Source: Trogon surrucura
Taxonomy: Eukaryota > Chordata > Aves > Trogoniformes > Trogonidae
Length of the DNA stretch: 64,000 nucleotides
Assembly: GCA_020746105.1 (NCBI GenBank)
Contig: CM036626.1
Coordinates: 22,309,001-22,373,000 of the forward strand
Reading direction: 5' to 3'
Each line of letters starts with the position of its first letter. Position 1 is the stretch's first letter. The translations under genes were made by a program, and so were the position numbers. Below are positions 21,610 through 36,600 of the stretch, piece by piece. The notes beneath the pieces were generated by a model, which saw nothing but the letters and a program-made list of their open reading frames with translations, made no database searches and was not told the DNA's origin.

Positions 21610-24600
21610 CTGAAAAGGAAGTACAGGGAATTACAAATGCATGTTACACTACTTTAAAACACCTTCTGGCTAAAAATCTGGATCTGCTTTTATTATGACC
21701 ATAACTCGTGAATGGAAGTAAAGAGGCAATTAAAACTAACTGAGCTACCATAAAAAGAATCATTACTTTTGTACCTTGCAAGCAAAATGAAAAGCCATGA
21801 CATTTCTTTGTGGTTTTCCAGTGGAAAGGACATACTGATGCCCTCTGTAAATAGAGCAGGTATGTACAAACACACAATTCTTTTGGCTTGCTTTTGAAAT
21901 TTCCAGCCCTAGAAGTACTTCACAGTTGGCGACAACACTGAGACTAATAATATGCATACTGACTAGTGAAAATATTTGCACATTTTAGGAGTAAAATGCT
22001 TAATTAAAATTTAGCTCACAAACAGCATAGTCCTCAGTTGCCTAGCAACCGAACGGCAAACCAGATAGCAAGAACAAGGCTGGACATGTATAAAAGGAAA
22101 TGAGAGAAGCTGCTTCTGATGAGAAAAGCAATTTGGAGGGATGTGCTGTTACTCACATATTGCTAAATGCCGTGGTTTTTTATGTACCAGGATGTTAACA
22201 GACATCCAACATAATGAAATGATTGTATTGAATTTCTGAACTTTCAATACACCTGAAATTGAGGACAGTGATGAAACCATGTATGTTGTGTTTATATGGC
22301 AGATGCACATCACAAATGCCAAACCACATGTATTTCCTGAACCAGAGCCATGTAAGAGCAAACCTCAGGCAGCATTGAACACATGCCTCTGGAAAATGCT
22401 TAAATATCTGTGGAGGAAACCTGTAATTTCCATTCTGCTAATATACCACATCTTGTACACTTCAGGGGAAAACTACTAAAAGACTCAAGGCATGCCACTG
22501 ACTTTGTGAAAATTATAACACTCGTGCTTCTATCTCAATTTGTGCCGGCGTTCAGCTGCTCAGAAATAATCGGATTTGCACTCTGTGAGTGAGCACGGGC
22601 ATACAGATAGTATCAATTAAAATAAAGGACATTAGTGGAGAAATATAACTCCCTGATTGTCTTCCTTGAGCCACTATTAAGAGAAGTACGTATGTGGAAC
22701 AAATTCTGTATTTCTTTTTACAGCAGATATCCAGCTCTTCCACATCAAATCAGAATAACTGAACTGTACACAGAAGAACAACTTGGAATTTGAGAATATG
22801 TCAGAAGTAGAGAATCCCATCTTCACTGCATCTAACTACCTAACTGGAAATCCTCATGCCCTTTCTGTTGCCCCATGCTCTGCAAGATCAATGCAGAAAC
22901 CAGTTCCTGAAACGGGTGGAGCCCTTTTACAGGCCTTTTAACATTTTTTTTTTAAATTTTTAAATTTCTTTTAAATTTTTTTAAAGTGACACTACCCTCA
23001 GACCTTGCTTAAATGTACAGCACTGCATGCTGCTTTGCATGCAGGAAAAGAGAGTATGTTCTAAGATACACTGCTAGACAGAAGCTAGAATTTCCCTTGT
23101 AGTGCAGAACATCATTGTGTTGAAATTTAAAATAGTTTTGCTGGAAATCATTAGAAAAGTACTTCTAGTGAGTAAGAAGCAGGGACAGTTGAGAGGTGAA
23201 AAATCAAGTTAGATACTTTAAAAGAGAAGTCCTTGGAAATTTAAAAAAAAAAAAAAAAAAAAGAAAAATATAAGAAGCTTAGGAGCTGGTTACTGTTCCC
23301 CACATGTAATCCTTATTTTCCCAACATTTATAAACTGACAGTTTTAATGCTTTTCTGAATATGTAACTTGACAAACATTTGAAGGATGATAATCTCTTCT
23401 ATCATCACAAAGTCTCTTTGACAACTGACTTGAAAAGGGACACAGTCTGAACTAAAGTTTGAGGCAGTTATTCTTGAGACTTCTGATAAAGTCTGTTTAC
23501 TTTTCTGAACATGACAATACTCAAAAAAACCACCTCATAAAACAGTCCTTGAGTTTACATGGAAGAAGCTAGACAGCTATTCTTGCTTCTACCTATCTTT
23601 AAACAAATCTGCTTGCTTTTATGAACAAGGTTCGAGTTCTTTCTCATCAATAGCCAAAAAAGAATAGATGTCAAAATGGAAATTTTTACATCAATGATGT
23701 TATTTTGTACTTTTGCCAGCTACAGCCCACAACATTACTTTGGGTACTATAGACAATAAATACCTGTAAGTATCTTCTGGATAGGTTTTTTGTACATAGT
23801 CCTGCAGTTCCATCTGTGCCTTCTCCTGGAATTTTTCTATTTGAGTTGAACCGGTCAGGCCAGGGTGATCTAAAGAAACAAAACATTTCTGTATGTCGAT
23901 TGTTTCCCTATACATAGTGAAATATATGTAGTTATAAGATTCTCACATTTAATTTCATTTAAGTATTTCTCTTGTATTGTGACATTTAACACGTTAGCTG
24001 TACAAAGGAAACCACTCAGTTGAACATTTGCTCCCTGGCTTCAGAATTACCTTGCTTGCTTTTCTCTCTGTAGCTCTGTGGATGCACAATAAAGGGGAAA
24101 CAGACTAAGCCTGTAGATAAGTACACGGCAATGATGTTCCTAGTTTACGTTGCCAACCTTGCTTTTTTTAAAGGTGTTTGCCTCTGTGATTTTGACTACC
24201 TATGCTGACTGAGCAGTATCTAGAGTTGTCTTCTTGACAGATCAGTTTCTTGACCGTCCTAATTCTGTCTCATGTTGTAATTCCAGTTGGCTCAGCAACT
24301 CAACGACAGTCACATGATCAGGGGAAAAAAAAGAAAAAAAAATTTTAAAATGCCACATATCTGACTATGCCCAAATATCTTCAGTGTTGTGTTCAAAGTG
24401 TCCATGAAATAGGATAGAGCTAAGATTGGAGAGGTTCTTGCTTCTCCAACTTGCATAAAAAAACCTAACCCTAATGGTACAATCTGAAAAAAAACTTCAA
24501 AAACAAATTTCAGGACACCAGTATCTTCTAACTAAAGTGAGTTTTAATACAAAGAGAAAAATGATATCAATGTAAACAAAAAAAAAACCCCACAAAACCC

Positions 24601-27600
24601 CTCCAATAACAAGATACTAATTTTCTTTGTATTTTGTTCAATTCAAAGTGGTAAACACTTTCAAATGAAATAATTTGCATTTCTGAGCAAGAGTTTCCCT
24701 TTCATTCAGTCTGTCAGCAGTTTTAAATTAACTTTTCTGTGTCTTAGGAACATTTCTCCACCTTCGCTGAAGAGACTCACTTCCCATTTCTTTAATGTGC
24801 TTACCTTGTCATTCCAGAAAAATCTCAAGTGTCTTCTTCGAGTAAATCCTCATATCTCATAAACACTGTTGATCATGCTTTAGTTGTCTGTTGGCATTAT
24901 TTTTGGTAACAAATGGAAGACAGCTTGTTTACATTTAGTTTTGGAGACTTTATGGAAGTTCTATATAAAATTCGGCGGCATTTCTGCTCCATTTTAGTGA
25001 TCCGTCTTAGGAGCGTATTAAAAATACTAAAACTGAAGCCAATTTCATTTTGTTACTCTGAGAACATATTTCCTCTAATCCTTCCTGCCATTTACTTCAC
25101 TAATATTGCTAGTAAATACCTCAGATAGCTTACTACTCATAGATTCTCAGCTGAAGGTAATTTAGAGTCTAGTCTTCTAAGGCGGGTGTACAGGAAATAC
25201 CAGATATATTGGAACTGTAAATAACATGGATATTAGCTCCAAAGATGTTTTTAAAACACCTACTGGTTGTGCTACATCATTATGGCACAATCATTTCATC
25301 TGCAGCTTAACAGATCGGTCTCAGGACATTACTCTCATTAAAAAAATTGCTACAACATTAACAAGAGTGACTTATTATTTGAAAAGATACAGTTAATTAA
25401 TTCCTTACCAGGGCTAAAGAGGACAATAGCTTTAAGGTATGCATATTCATATCCATCAATATCAAGCTTGGCCATGCTGTTACAGAACTCCTGCAGTTTC
25501 CAGATGTGTTCCATAACTTGCTTTATTCTGTCTCCAGAAAGTTTATCTACAAAAAAATATGGCTTACTATTCCATGTGAGCTCAGGCACACCCGATATAT
25601 TTACTGGTATCTCTTTATAAAACAGCTGAAGTGATATTTTAAAGTCTTTTGGGTCATTTACTATCTTAAAACCACTTAAGATATAAGAATGGCCTGAATG
25701 ATTATGGAAGTGAAGATCTATAAATCCAAGTCAGGCAGAGATCTAGCCAATCGAATGTTAAGTATTTTGCATAATTTTGCTAGTACAGCGTCATCTGCAA
25801 CACCTACCTTATTTCAGTGATGTACTGTTCTGGGCAGAGACTCTCAAATTATAGTAGTGAATTATTCTAGAAATGGCTAAAGTGGTTCTGGGAACGAACA
25901 GAAGGCCAAAACAAACGCTATCATGCAATTCTAATTTTAAGTTCAAATAGCACTGAGTTAGTTTTTCCAGAAGAGAATGCAAACCCATTAATGACAATGC
26001 TACTTTTTCCTCTGTCTGTACTGTTATAAGTGAGTTTTCTGGTTACTGTGGTAAATAATCTTTTTCACTTCCGACAGGGTAAATTCACCCAATATATGTA
26101 CACAGAATCTTCCATAATTTGAAATATCACATTCCTTATGTTGGCTTCATATTCTTTCTTAAAATGTTGATTTATAAAAAAAAATATTATTATTTCTAGG
26201 TAAGTTACAATTGAGTGCTATTAGCTGTTCAGCTAGGGAGGGAGATATTTCTATTTTGGTAAATATACCTTCTCTCTAACTATCCACAGACCAGTCAAAG
26301 AATGAAAACCTTGGAGATTACATTAAGACAAATCTTTGAATACGTAATTGTTATTATCAAACTTCAAGTCAATTCAGAAGGGATAAAACTTTTCATTGAG
26401 AAACACATTAGAATCACTGTATTCCATTCACGATCTCTAATGATGTCTGTACAGCTAACAGTGTACACGACTGCTTAGACCCATGTGCCCTAAAATGAGT
26501 ATTTGATGTAATTTCTGATTATTAAGTATCTTCTCAAACTGCAGTAAGAAAAAAGAATGGAAGAAACATGTTTTGCACAATGTCTTGAAATCAGAATGAA
26601 AATGTAATCTATGTTTTTAAAATACATGAATTGTGATAGAGTTTTTAGTGACCCAAGATGGATTAAGATAGACATGATGTGATGTTTTTATTCCTACATT
26701 AAGTGGAAGATGATGGTGCAGAAACACCTAGGAAAAGTGAACTTGAGTTCCAGAGTTTTCAAACAGCCTCATCACTAATATGCTTCCTAGATAAAGTTCT
26801 GAAATTATAGAATCATAGGATTGTTCAGGTTGGAAAAGACCTTTAAGATCCTTGGGTCTAGCTGCCAAATCCACCACTAACCCATGTCCCTGAGCACCAC
26901 ATCTGCACGGCTTTTGAACACTGCCAGGGACAGGGACTTCAGCACTGCCCTGGGCAGCCTGTGCCAAGGCTTCACAACCCTTTGGGTCAAGAAATTTTTC
27001 TTAATTTCCAATCTCAACCTCTCCTGGAGAAACCTGGGGCAATTTCCTCTTGTCCTGTCGCTTGTTCCTTGGAAGAAGAGACTGACTCCCCCTCGCTGCA
27101 CCCTCCTGCCAGGGAATTGTGCAGAGCAAGGTCTCCCCTCAGCCTCCTCTTCAGCTGAACAGCCCCAGATCCCTCAGCTGCTCCTTGTAAGACTTGCACT
27201 CGAGACCCTTCACAAGCTTAGTTTATTTTGAATTTGAAAGTTAGAACACACAGCAAAATATGCAGACTAGATAAATAAAAGAAAACATCAAAGCATAATA
27301 TAATAAATCATCCTCTTTTTTTTGGTCAGTCTCAGGTTAACATGGTATGGCTGGAAGTACAGGTTGTAGAATAATTTTTTTTTCTCTTTTGAGACGTGGG
27401 AACACAGAAGGAGCCAGCTCAAGGCTTTAATAGCCCCAACAGTAACTCCACAAAGTCACTGACTGGGCTGTAGGTGGCACCAACAGCTGTTTATTCTGAC
27501 AGTGATAAAATTAAAAGCCTAACTTTGTGCAGAACATACAATGTGCTAGCTTCCCTGCTGGCCTTTTAAACCCTCGCCTCTCTGTGTAGGAAAGGAGCAT

Positions 27601-30600
27601 CAGGGTTTTTTTTTATTTTAAGGGTTGTCCAGGCTCTCTTAAATTACAAAAAACCCCTACCCTCTATAATTATGAAAGCATACTATCAATTTAAGAATCA
27701 TTTACTTTATTATAATGAAGCCAAGTAGGTGAAAACAAAGGTACTTTACTAGGACTGAAGGATACATTAAACATTTTTCCAGATTATCTACTTTTGTATA
27801 TTTTGTAGTTCTAGAATCAAGTTTTACTCTTCTAAAGATCTTTTTCCAATATCTGCTGTGTGCACAATAATGGAACCACAAAAAATTTGGTACCAAATAG
27901 TATTTTGCCATTACTTTTAACTCACACTTAAATTTAAGCTAGCTTTCATGTAATATGCTGTGTTTGCAGAGCTTAAAGCTGCCAGTATTGCTTTTTTTCC
28001 TCCTATTAAAAACTGAATGTTATTTTCATGTTCATCAATTGTATTGATTGGGACTGTCTTTAAAGAAAAGAATAAAAAAAGGCAACCATAACAGATTATC
28101 ACTCATTCTATATATAGTCATCAATGGGCCAACACTGAATAAAAAAATAAAATTACATAAATTTGAGAGTGTCAAGAAAATAGGTTGTTTAATGCTTCAA
28201 ATATATTAATCATTCCTGCATCAGCAGTATCCAAAATCATTGTAGTTGAAAGAATATTCTTCTACACTGCAACGAGGAGAAGGAAAGTTGTGGAAGGACA
28301 AAAATCTGGTGTGCTTTGGAAGAAGATGTCAGTATTCTAAGAGGAAAAAAAATGCATGTGAGTGGGAGGAAGGCTTTGTGAGCACACTCAACTTTACGAT
28401 GTACTTGTCTTTATACTGACAGTGGTATATAGAGTCATATCATATCATATAGAACAGTTCAGGCTGGAAAAGACCCTTGGGATCACCAAGTCCAACCATT
28501 AACCCTACACGAAAAGTTCACCCCTAAACCATATCACCCAACACCACATCTAAGTGACACTTAAACACATCCAGGGATGGCGACTCAACCACCACCCTAG
28601 GCAGTCTGTTCCAGGGTCTGAGCACTCTTTCCGTGAAGAATTTCTTCCTAATGTCTAGTATATATATATATTTTATATATATATATATATAAGACAAGAG
28701 AATACATCCTCCAGCCATTTCTTCTATGGACACTTCTAGCCCACAGAGATCAGTGAGGTGAGTGCAACAAATGCGGCAGATCACCAGAAAAGGTACACAA
28801 AAGAAGCTTCTCCTTCCCCTGGATCCTGAGAAACAATTCTGCCACTGATTAGGAGGCACCTCGTGAGAAATGTTGTACAAATGTCCCTGTAGCGGTGCCA
28901 GGACTGAGCACATGCTAGTGTCACACGCAGAAAACCTACCTTCTTGGATGCTGTTCTGGAGATGGTTAACAATAGCTGCGAGGATTGTCGACAGACTCAT
29001 GACCTGCGCACACTGTGCCAGGCCTAAGGTAAACAGCTCGTTCCAGCAGGCACGCACAAGGCTTGTATTACAGTCCTGCCTATAAACAGCAGAAAATCGA
29101 ACAACTGTAGGCAGTTTTCATATCAAGTTGGTATTACCCTATGTGTAATTATGTTTATTAAAACAGTAATAAGGATGAATGTATTCCAACCCACTTTACT
29201 AAAAGGCATATATTAGCACATTACAAGTATTTCAAAAAGCCAAAAGAAGTGACAGGCCAACTACAGGAAATAATGCCAGGTTATCTGTAAAACAGTGCTT
29301 ACTGGTTCTTTACCAAGATGTATTTCTACAAATTAAATGCTTGCTTTTGATTCAACTTCAGCTTCTGTGACCACAGTAACATCAGATACTGTAGTTATCC
29401 CCTCCTCTGCTACTTTGTATTTTTTTCTTCAAAAAGGAGAACTGGATCATAGAATGGTTTGGGTTGGAAGGGACCCTAAAGGTCATCTTATTCCAGCCCC
29501 TGCCCTGGGCGGGGACACCTCCCATCAGACCACGTTGTTCCAAGTTCTGTCCAGCCTGGCTTTGGGCACTGCCGGGGAGGGGCTGCCACAGCTTCTCTGG
29601 GCAACCTGTGCCAGGACATCACCACCCTCACAGTGAAGAATTTCTTCCTGATATCTAAACTAAATCTAGTCTCTTCCCATTTGAAATAATTACTCCTTGT
29701 CCCATCACTACACTCCCTGATAAAGAGTCCCTCCTCTTCTTCCCTGTAGCTCCTTCAGGTACTGGGAGGTGCTATAAAGGTCTCCCCACGGCCTTCTCTT
29801 CTCCAGGCTCAACAAGCCCAGCTCCCTCAGCCTGTCCTCATAGGAGAGCTGCTCCAGCTGCCTGATGATCTTTGTGGTCTCCTCTGGACCTGCTGAAGCA
29901 GGTCCCTTTCTTTCTTACACTAGGGGCCCCAGAGCTGGACACAGAACTGCAGGTGGGATCTCAATATAGCATTGTCTTCACACATGTTGAAGAATACATT
30001 AAAAATTAAACAATATAACCATTAAAAAATTTGAAATAGCTGAAAAGTGTTCAGACTGGTGCTTAAATTCATTAGAAAGTAAACCATTCAACTGAATATG
30101 TCCATTTACCCAAGAGCTTGAAATGCAGGTATGGACCTAGCCCAGTGCATAGAGAGGAAAAGTAGTCGTGATGCTGACTCACAGATGTAGTGCACATTAA
30201 GGTACTCCGGCATTGGACTGGGCATTGTCAGCTGCAAAAAATAAAAGTACAGTACACTATATACAGTTCAGACAGTCAAAATCTTTATTATCGATGAAAT
30301 AACTAGGAAAAACTTTCCAACTACTCCAGTAGTCTGCCATAAGCAACAGAGTGACAAGAAACTACCAAAGGAAGACTGTGCTAAATAGCTCATTACTACT
30401 GGCTAGGAATGCAAAATGGGAATAGGAGACACGAAGTTATACGGAAGAGAGCTCAAATGTTCCCTTTTAAAAATGTTCCAATACTCATTTCATAACAACT
30501 AAATCTATGCATTTCATTGCTTTGTGGAGCCCTGGCTAGCATAACAGTGCTACAACAGATCTTCTAAAAAAGAAGCAAAATAAAATTTGACTACATTAAG

Positions 30601-33600
30601 TATTACTTATTAGAGCAACGATCTTTGTACTTCTTGAAACAGTGCAACTGCATTACAGCAAGATGAACTCTGTTATTGTTTCTTGTGCACTGTTTATCAA
30701 CAAGTGCTTGTTTGTACTCAGTTGAAGCTGAAGTATCTCTAAAATGCAAAACCTTTTTCAGTGGTCTAACCACAAGCATCCAAGAAGGTACTGTCACCTC
30801 TCTTTCTATGAAGGAGCATTTTAGATGAAAGTTTCACACCATCTAGAATTATAAATTAGTTAGGCAAGACATAATACTATACGGATGATATGGAAAGTGC
30901 TTATCAACAGCACTGTAAAGTGAAACTAATTTTAAAGCATCTTTCTATCTCTGAGAAGGTCTTATGAAGTAACACCCATACTCTAGGTACAGCATGCAAG
31001 ACTGAAAATTGCATTAGAAGCTTTGTAACAATAGATGTTTTCCTAGCCTATATTGCCAAAACGAAATATAAGAATAAAGAAAACACAGTAAACTAATCTT
31101 AGGTTATGTCTTAAGTATTAGTCTGCATTTAGTGAGACATTTAAAGAAGCATATACCTTAAATGTGACATGTGTATCTGTGAGTAGGGGTCCTTCCACTT
31201 CAATAATTGGTGTTGACTGATCTCTACTGATTACATGAATATTCCCTCCTCCGGTAGGATCCATCCCATCTGCCAAGTTATGAGCTGCTGTACCATCTGT
31301 GGTATTAAGTGCTTTAGCCAAAGTATCAAATGCCCTGAAAAAAAGAAACAAACCAAAACAAACAATGAAAGAGTGTTTCCTTACACCTTAAACAAATTCA
31401 GAGCAGTGGTCAAATTAAATGCTATAAAACATTTCCACTTAGAGGTAACATATAAAGGAGCTGTTTATGCTAAGACACAAACAAGATCAGACTTCATTAC
31501 AACCTGGTCCCTCTGTACTGTTTCAATATTAATAAAAGGAACAGATCTGCCCATATATCACTGGTGAAAGATCACTACTGTAAATCCAGCTTTAATAGTT
31601 TTATCACAGTACTTGTACTAGTAAAGGGGTCTCTTGCACGTACTATTCACTATCTCCTTGTTCTCACCTTGAAATGTTTAACAGATTATGTGAGGATTAT
31701 AGAGTAGATGCACTCTGAAGAACACCCTGTAGTCCCGGTCCTTGATGTCCAGTTTCTTGGAACAGTATACAAAGACAAACTGCTAAATAAGATGCATATA
31801 TAAATGCATACCGTGTAATCTCACTTGCAGATTGCTCTTCTTGTTGAACTTCAGAAGTATCTCCATTATTTAGTGACTCACTGAGATTAGCAAGAGATGT
31901 TACAACATTTGCTAATGTTCCTAAAGCACCCTGGCTTGTTTCAGCCTAAAAAGGAAGAAACATATCAGTATATGAAAATTATAGGTGATGTATCATACAT
32001 AAATTTTCCCCATTTTTAATCTTTGCATCTGTTTTCCTTTATGTACTTTTTCCTTCCTCCTGAACACCTACAGGAAGTACAATGGCTCAAAATGATCTTT
32101 AAATCCTATTGTAATCATCAATCCTAGCCCCAGTTGGCATACAGTGAGGGGAACTACCTATGGCTGCCCTTGCAGAAATACGCCCATGAAAAGAAATCAC
32201 GTTGCTGTTGATCAGCTCATTACCTTCACTCGTACAGATCTTTAGACCTACCCCAACACCACCTTCTCAAGAGCCAGAATTATTTGTGTCTATGTACACA
32301 GCTAAAATAATCTGAACAAATATATATATATATATATATGGTCAGTACTCCACTTGGACAATACCTTGGAGTCAGCAGCTAGGAGGACTGTACCATCATC
32401 CCTAATCAAAGGCTGCTGAATATTCACAAGCATTCCTGGATCAAGAAGACCCGCTGACCTGTTGAAAAGCACAAGACATCTGACAGTCAAGAGTATTTTA
32501 CATTAATCAGAAGAATGTGTAACAAAATGTCAGAATAAAAGGGACTACCAGTTTTAAAATTAGCAATTTAATGAAGCTCGGATTTTATTAACCAGGACTT
32601 CAGTCTAACGGTTCCCAAAAAGTAGTCTGAAGGACAGAAAGACTGGAATATGTTTTCTTTTCCTGCAAAAGCAATGCCAACTTCCCAAATAGATATCCTC
32701 TCGTTTACTCTTTATGCTGGTTTATTTTGTCTTAAGGCAAGCTGCTACCTTCTCATGGTCTCGGAAGTTGCTTAATAGCTCTAGAGTTATGCATTAGACT
32801 TTGGAGGAAGGCGCAACTGTGAATTCCATGTTAGACAATGGACAGCACTGAAGACAAAAGTTACGTCCAGAAAATATAATTTATATTCCAAAATACAGCC
32901 ATAAACAGTGATATAATCAAGGTCTGCATAAAATCTCTGCTGCCTTTACTAGAACAATGTAGACTGGTCTGGGTAATGGAAACAGATGATCTGTGGATTG
33001 GAGCTCTTTTCTGTCCAATTCTTTGAGCAGAGGGGCAAAAAGAAGTCTGAGTGTGCCTGCAAAGTAATCATAGAATCATAGAATAATATGCACAAATAAC
33101 CTTAAACAAGGCCCATGAAACTGAGGTACTCACCGCGTCCCATCTTTATCTGCCACAAATGTTGGAGTTGCTATTAGAGGGCTTCGTAGATCTTTTCTGA
33201 TATAGATTTTTTCAGTGGAAGCTGCACAGTTGGTTGGTTTTTCACGTTGCACATCAAAAGGCTTTCTTTCACTTTGAACCGCTACATAAAGACAGAAACA
33301 TGCAGATTTGAAAGGAAGTAATTGAACAGAAAAATACAAAAGAATGTAAAAGTCTCACAGCAAGATTTCAGTTTGCACAGTTATGATGGTCTATCAGCTC
33401 AGTGCAAAGCTGGAAATTAATACGAAGACTGAAGAAACATAGGCATCAATTTTACTATACCTGCTACTGTGTGCATTTTTAACTAAGAAAGTCATAGATG
33501 GGTCATTTGTTTTAATTTTGCTGAACCGGCGTCAAAGCTTGCTATTCCATTGGCATTTAATAAGATGGAATATTCTGCAAAATGTGTTTTCAAATCGTTT

Positions 33601-36600
33601 ATTTAATTGGGGTTTTTTACAGGTAAATTATACCTAAATGTTAGATGCAGTCATATCCTGGCATAGTAGATGCTTTGGCTGCCAACATTTGGTTTCCTTC
33701 AAACAAAATACACTAAAATGGAGAGAACACACTAAAAAGCTGTAGTTCACATATTTGTTATTTGGTAGGCACAGAATCACGACAGGTATTTAACACTCAC
33801 ATTCCATTTTCATGCCCATCTCTAGACATTTCTTAAGCCTACAGAACTGGCAGCGGTTCCGATGGTGTTTATTGATGATACAGTCCTGGTTGCTACGACA
33901 ACTGTAGGTCAAATTCTTCCTCACACTCCTTTTAAAGAAACCTTTGCATCCCTCACAACTGATAGCACCATAGTGACGACCTAGGAAACATATATGGCTA
34001 TCAGATGGAGATTACATTTTAGCAGAGAAATATTTATCTAAACACGTAAAACATTGTAAAAATCGCTCTTGAAATTTATTTCGTATTCTTACCATCATTT
34101 TGGACCATGAAAACATTGTTACAGTGTTACAGGACATTTCTTGTTTGCCTCTTGTCAGGCCTTTTTGGAGGGACAGTGGAGGGAAGAGAGGAAGGCTAAG
34201 CCTATTTCTGAGTGAGTGGTAGTTCCCACTCTGGACAAGTACAGACGCAGTTCTATCTGCTGCTGTAGATTACAGGATACATTGAAAGAACATATAAGCT
34301 AAGACTTTAAGTAATTTCAGAATATAAGTAATTTTATAATATGAATTGAAATGCAGCCTTAATTTAAGATTTCAATAATATCAATTCTGGTATCATTTTC
34401 ATTACATAAACACTTAAAAAAATAAAAGAAAGTGAAACAAGAGAGACAGAAAGGTGTCTTCTCTGTGGCATGAAAGCATGGCCCATTTCTTCGGCTAACA
34501 GAAATTTTACCCTGTAGACTCCTTGTTACTGCACGGATCTGAAACACTGAGGATTCACTTGATCTCTACTTGCCTATTTCTGTGATAGTACAAGATCAAA
34601 ATCTACCGCTGTCAAGGGTCAGGGCTGTGCTGGGCACTAAATGAATGACAGATGCTCTCTAATAACCCCTCTCCAAAAGGGAAAGGGAAAGGTAATAAAA
34701 AGCAGAGAAACTTACAGATTGGAAAAGAAAACTAAAATAGCTTTAATAAAACAGTAATAGAAATAATGAGAAAAAAATGAAATATATACAAATACATATG
34801 AAACCAACACGACAGCAATCCCCAGCGGTGCTGCAGAGCAGGCGGCACCGGGGCAGCCCAGGTGCAGCGGCAGAGGGGAAACAGCCACAGGGGCTGGATT
34901 CGGGAGCTCGGGATCAGGATCAAACGCAGGAGATCGGACCGAGTCCTCCTTGGATGCAGGCCACTGAAGAAGAGGCCTTAACCCCACAATTCCTCAGCTT
35001 TATACTGAAGACGACGTCTATGGAATGGAATACTCTTGTTGGGTCAGGTTTGGGTCACCTGTCCTGTCTGTTCCTCCCCAGAGGTGTGATCTTTTTACTT
35101 CCTTGCATCCCTTTTACTTCCGAGCACCCCCAATATAGCACACAAGATCCAGCAGTGACTGGTTACCACAGGAGCAAGTATAAGTAAGAGCCTTTCTGCA
35201 CACCAGTCCTCAGTAGTAACTCCAAGCATCGGGCGTTACCACTTTTAGCAGCAGGCAGTGTCTGCAGAAACACGCTGTTAACCGCAGAAAGTGCTGCCTC
35301 TTAGAAGAGCCTGAGCTGAAAAGTAACATCACTGAACAGAACTGGTTCCTCAAATCATGAAATCTTAAGTTTGTCAGGGAGTGCTAAGAAGTGCTTTCCT
35401 GGAGCAGGTACACTTTTCCAGGTGACATGTTTATTGCATGGTTGCGCCTAGCTGTGGGGAACAAGAATAAATGCTTCAAACAGTCTCTTTCAGTTAACAG
35501 AAACAATTCAATTTTTGTTTTTCAGCACACACTGATTTATTATACACTCCAGCTGAAGTACAAACTAATATTCTTCCAAGCAGAGTTTAAGTATTCTGTG
35601 TGTATATACATACAAAGCATCACGTTATCTTTTTCCATTTTAGATTCAATTGCTTCCGCCTTGAGCAAAGCTACAACTAATTAAAAGATAGAAAACTTTT
35701 TCATCCAGCCATTCTTTCAGTCAAGTTTCTTGAAGACTACTTTCTATGCTTCCTTACCTGATGCTTTATCGCCACACACGACACAATATTCTACTACCTG
35801 GGGCCGCTGAACATCAGCTTTTCCCAGCAAACGTTCCACCGAAGCAGAGTCTGTCACTATCTAAAATAGAATTTCAGAAGAAAAAGAGGAAATTAACTAT
35901 TATTTTCTTCTAACCTGGAAGTAAGGAGCTTTGCCTACAGAAAAGATGGGTCTATCAACTGAGAGGAGGTGGCTGAATTTGAGAATTAGTATGAAATTAA
36001 GCAGTATAACAAACAAGTTGCTGAGAATTTTTACTGTCACCAGTGAGACTGTTGGAACAGTCACAACAAAACAAACTCCAAATGAAACTCCTAGCTTTAT
36101 TCAGCACAAACATACGTCACCACTTGTGCAGCCAACAGTATTCTTCCCTTCTTGCAATTACAGTCAAACGTGTTACATTTTAGCCAAAAATGGTTGTATT
36201 TCAGACGATGTTCCCACCTATCACTTCTCTTGCTGTTGGTATACAGTTCAGAGGGGATAACCTGAAGCTGAGACCCGTTATAGAAACAGTTCAGCTTTCG
36301 AAGGCCTTGCATTCCAAAACTTCTGTTCAGAATATTCCACTTAACACAGATTTTTTTTTTAAAAAAACACTCCTCTATAACACCAAAAGCCCCACTTATC
36401 ATAGTTTAATTAATTATAAAAGACTGTTAATGCAACTTTTCAAATACTTCTTTAAGAATGATACTTGTGGCTCTAAAATGTTTTCTATTGTAATGTATCA
36501 ACAGAGACCAGGCACCTCCCTTTTTTTTTTTTAAGACTGCTACTGTTGCTGTTTGCAAAGGGAAAGGTCGCAAAAACGACAAAACTTATCTACATGTAGA

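Larger units (their letters stand above)
25547..28939 (-). other. NR2C2 intron 11
   Basis: 3.4 kb GT-AG intron holding two CR1 fragments (26807-27220 and 28430-28657) and a TA microsatellite; the rest is AT-rich unique sequence. Confidence 0.85.
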
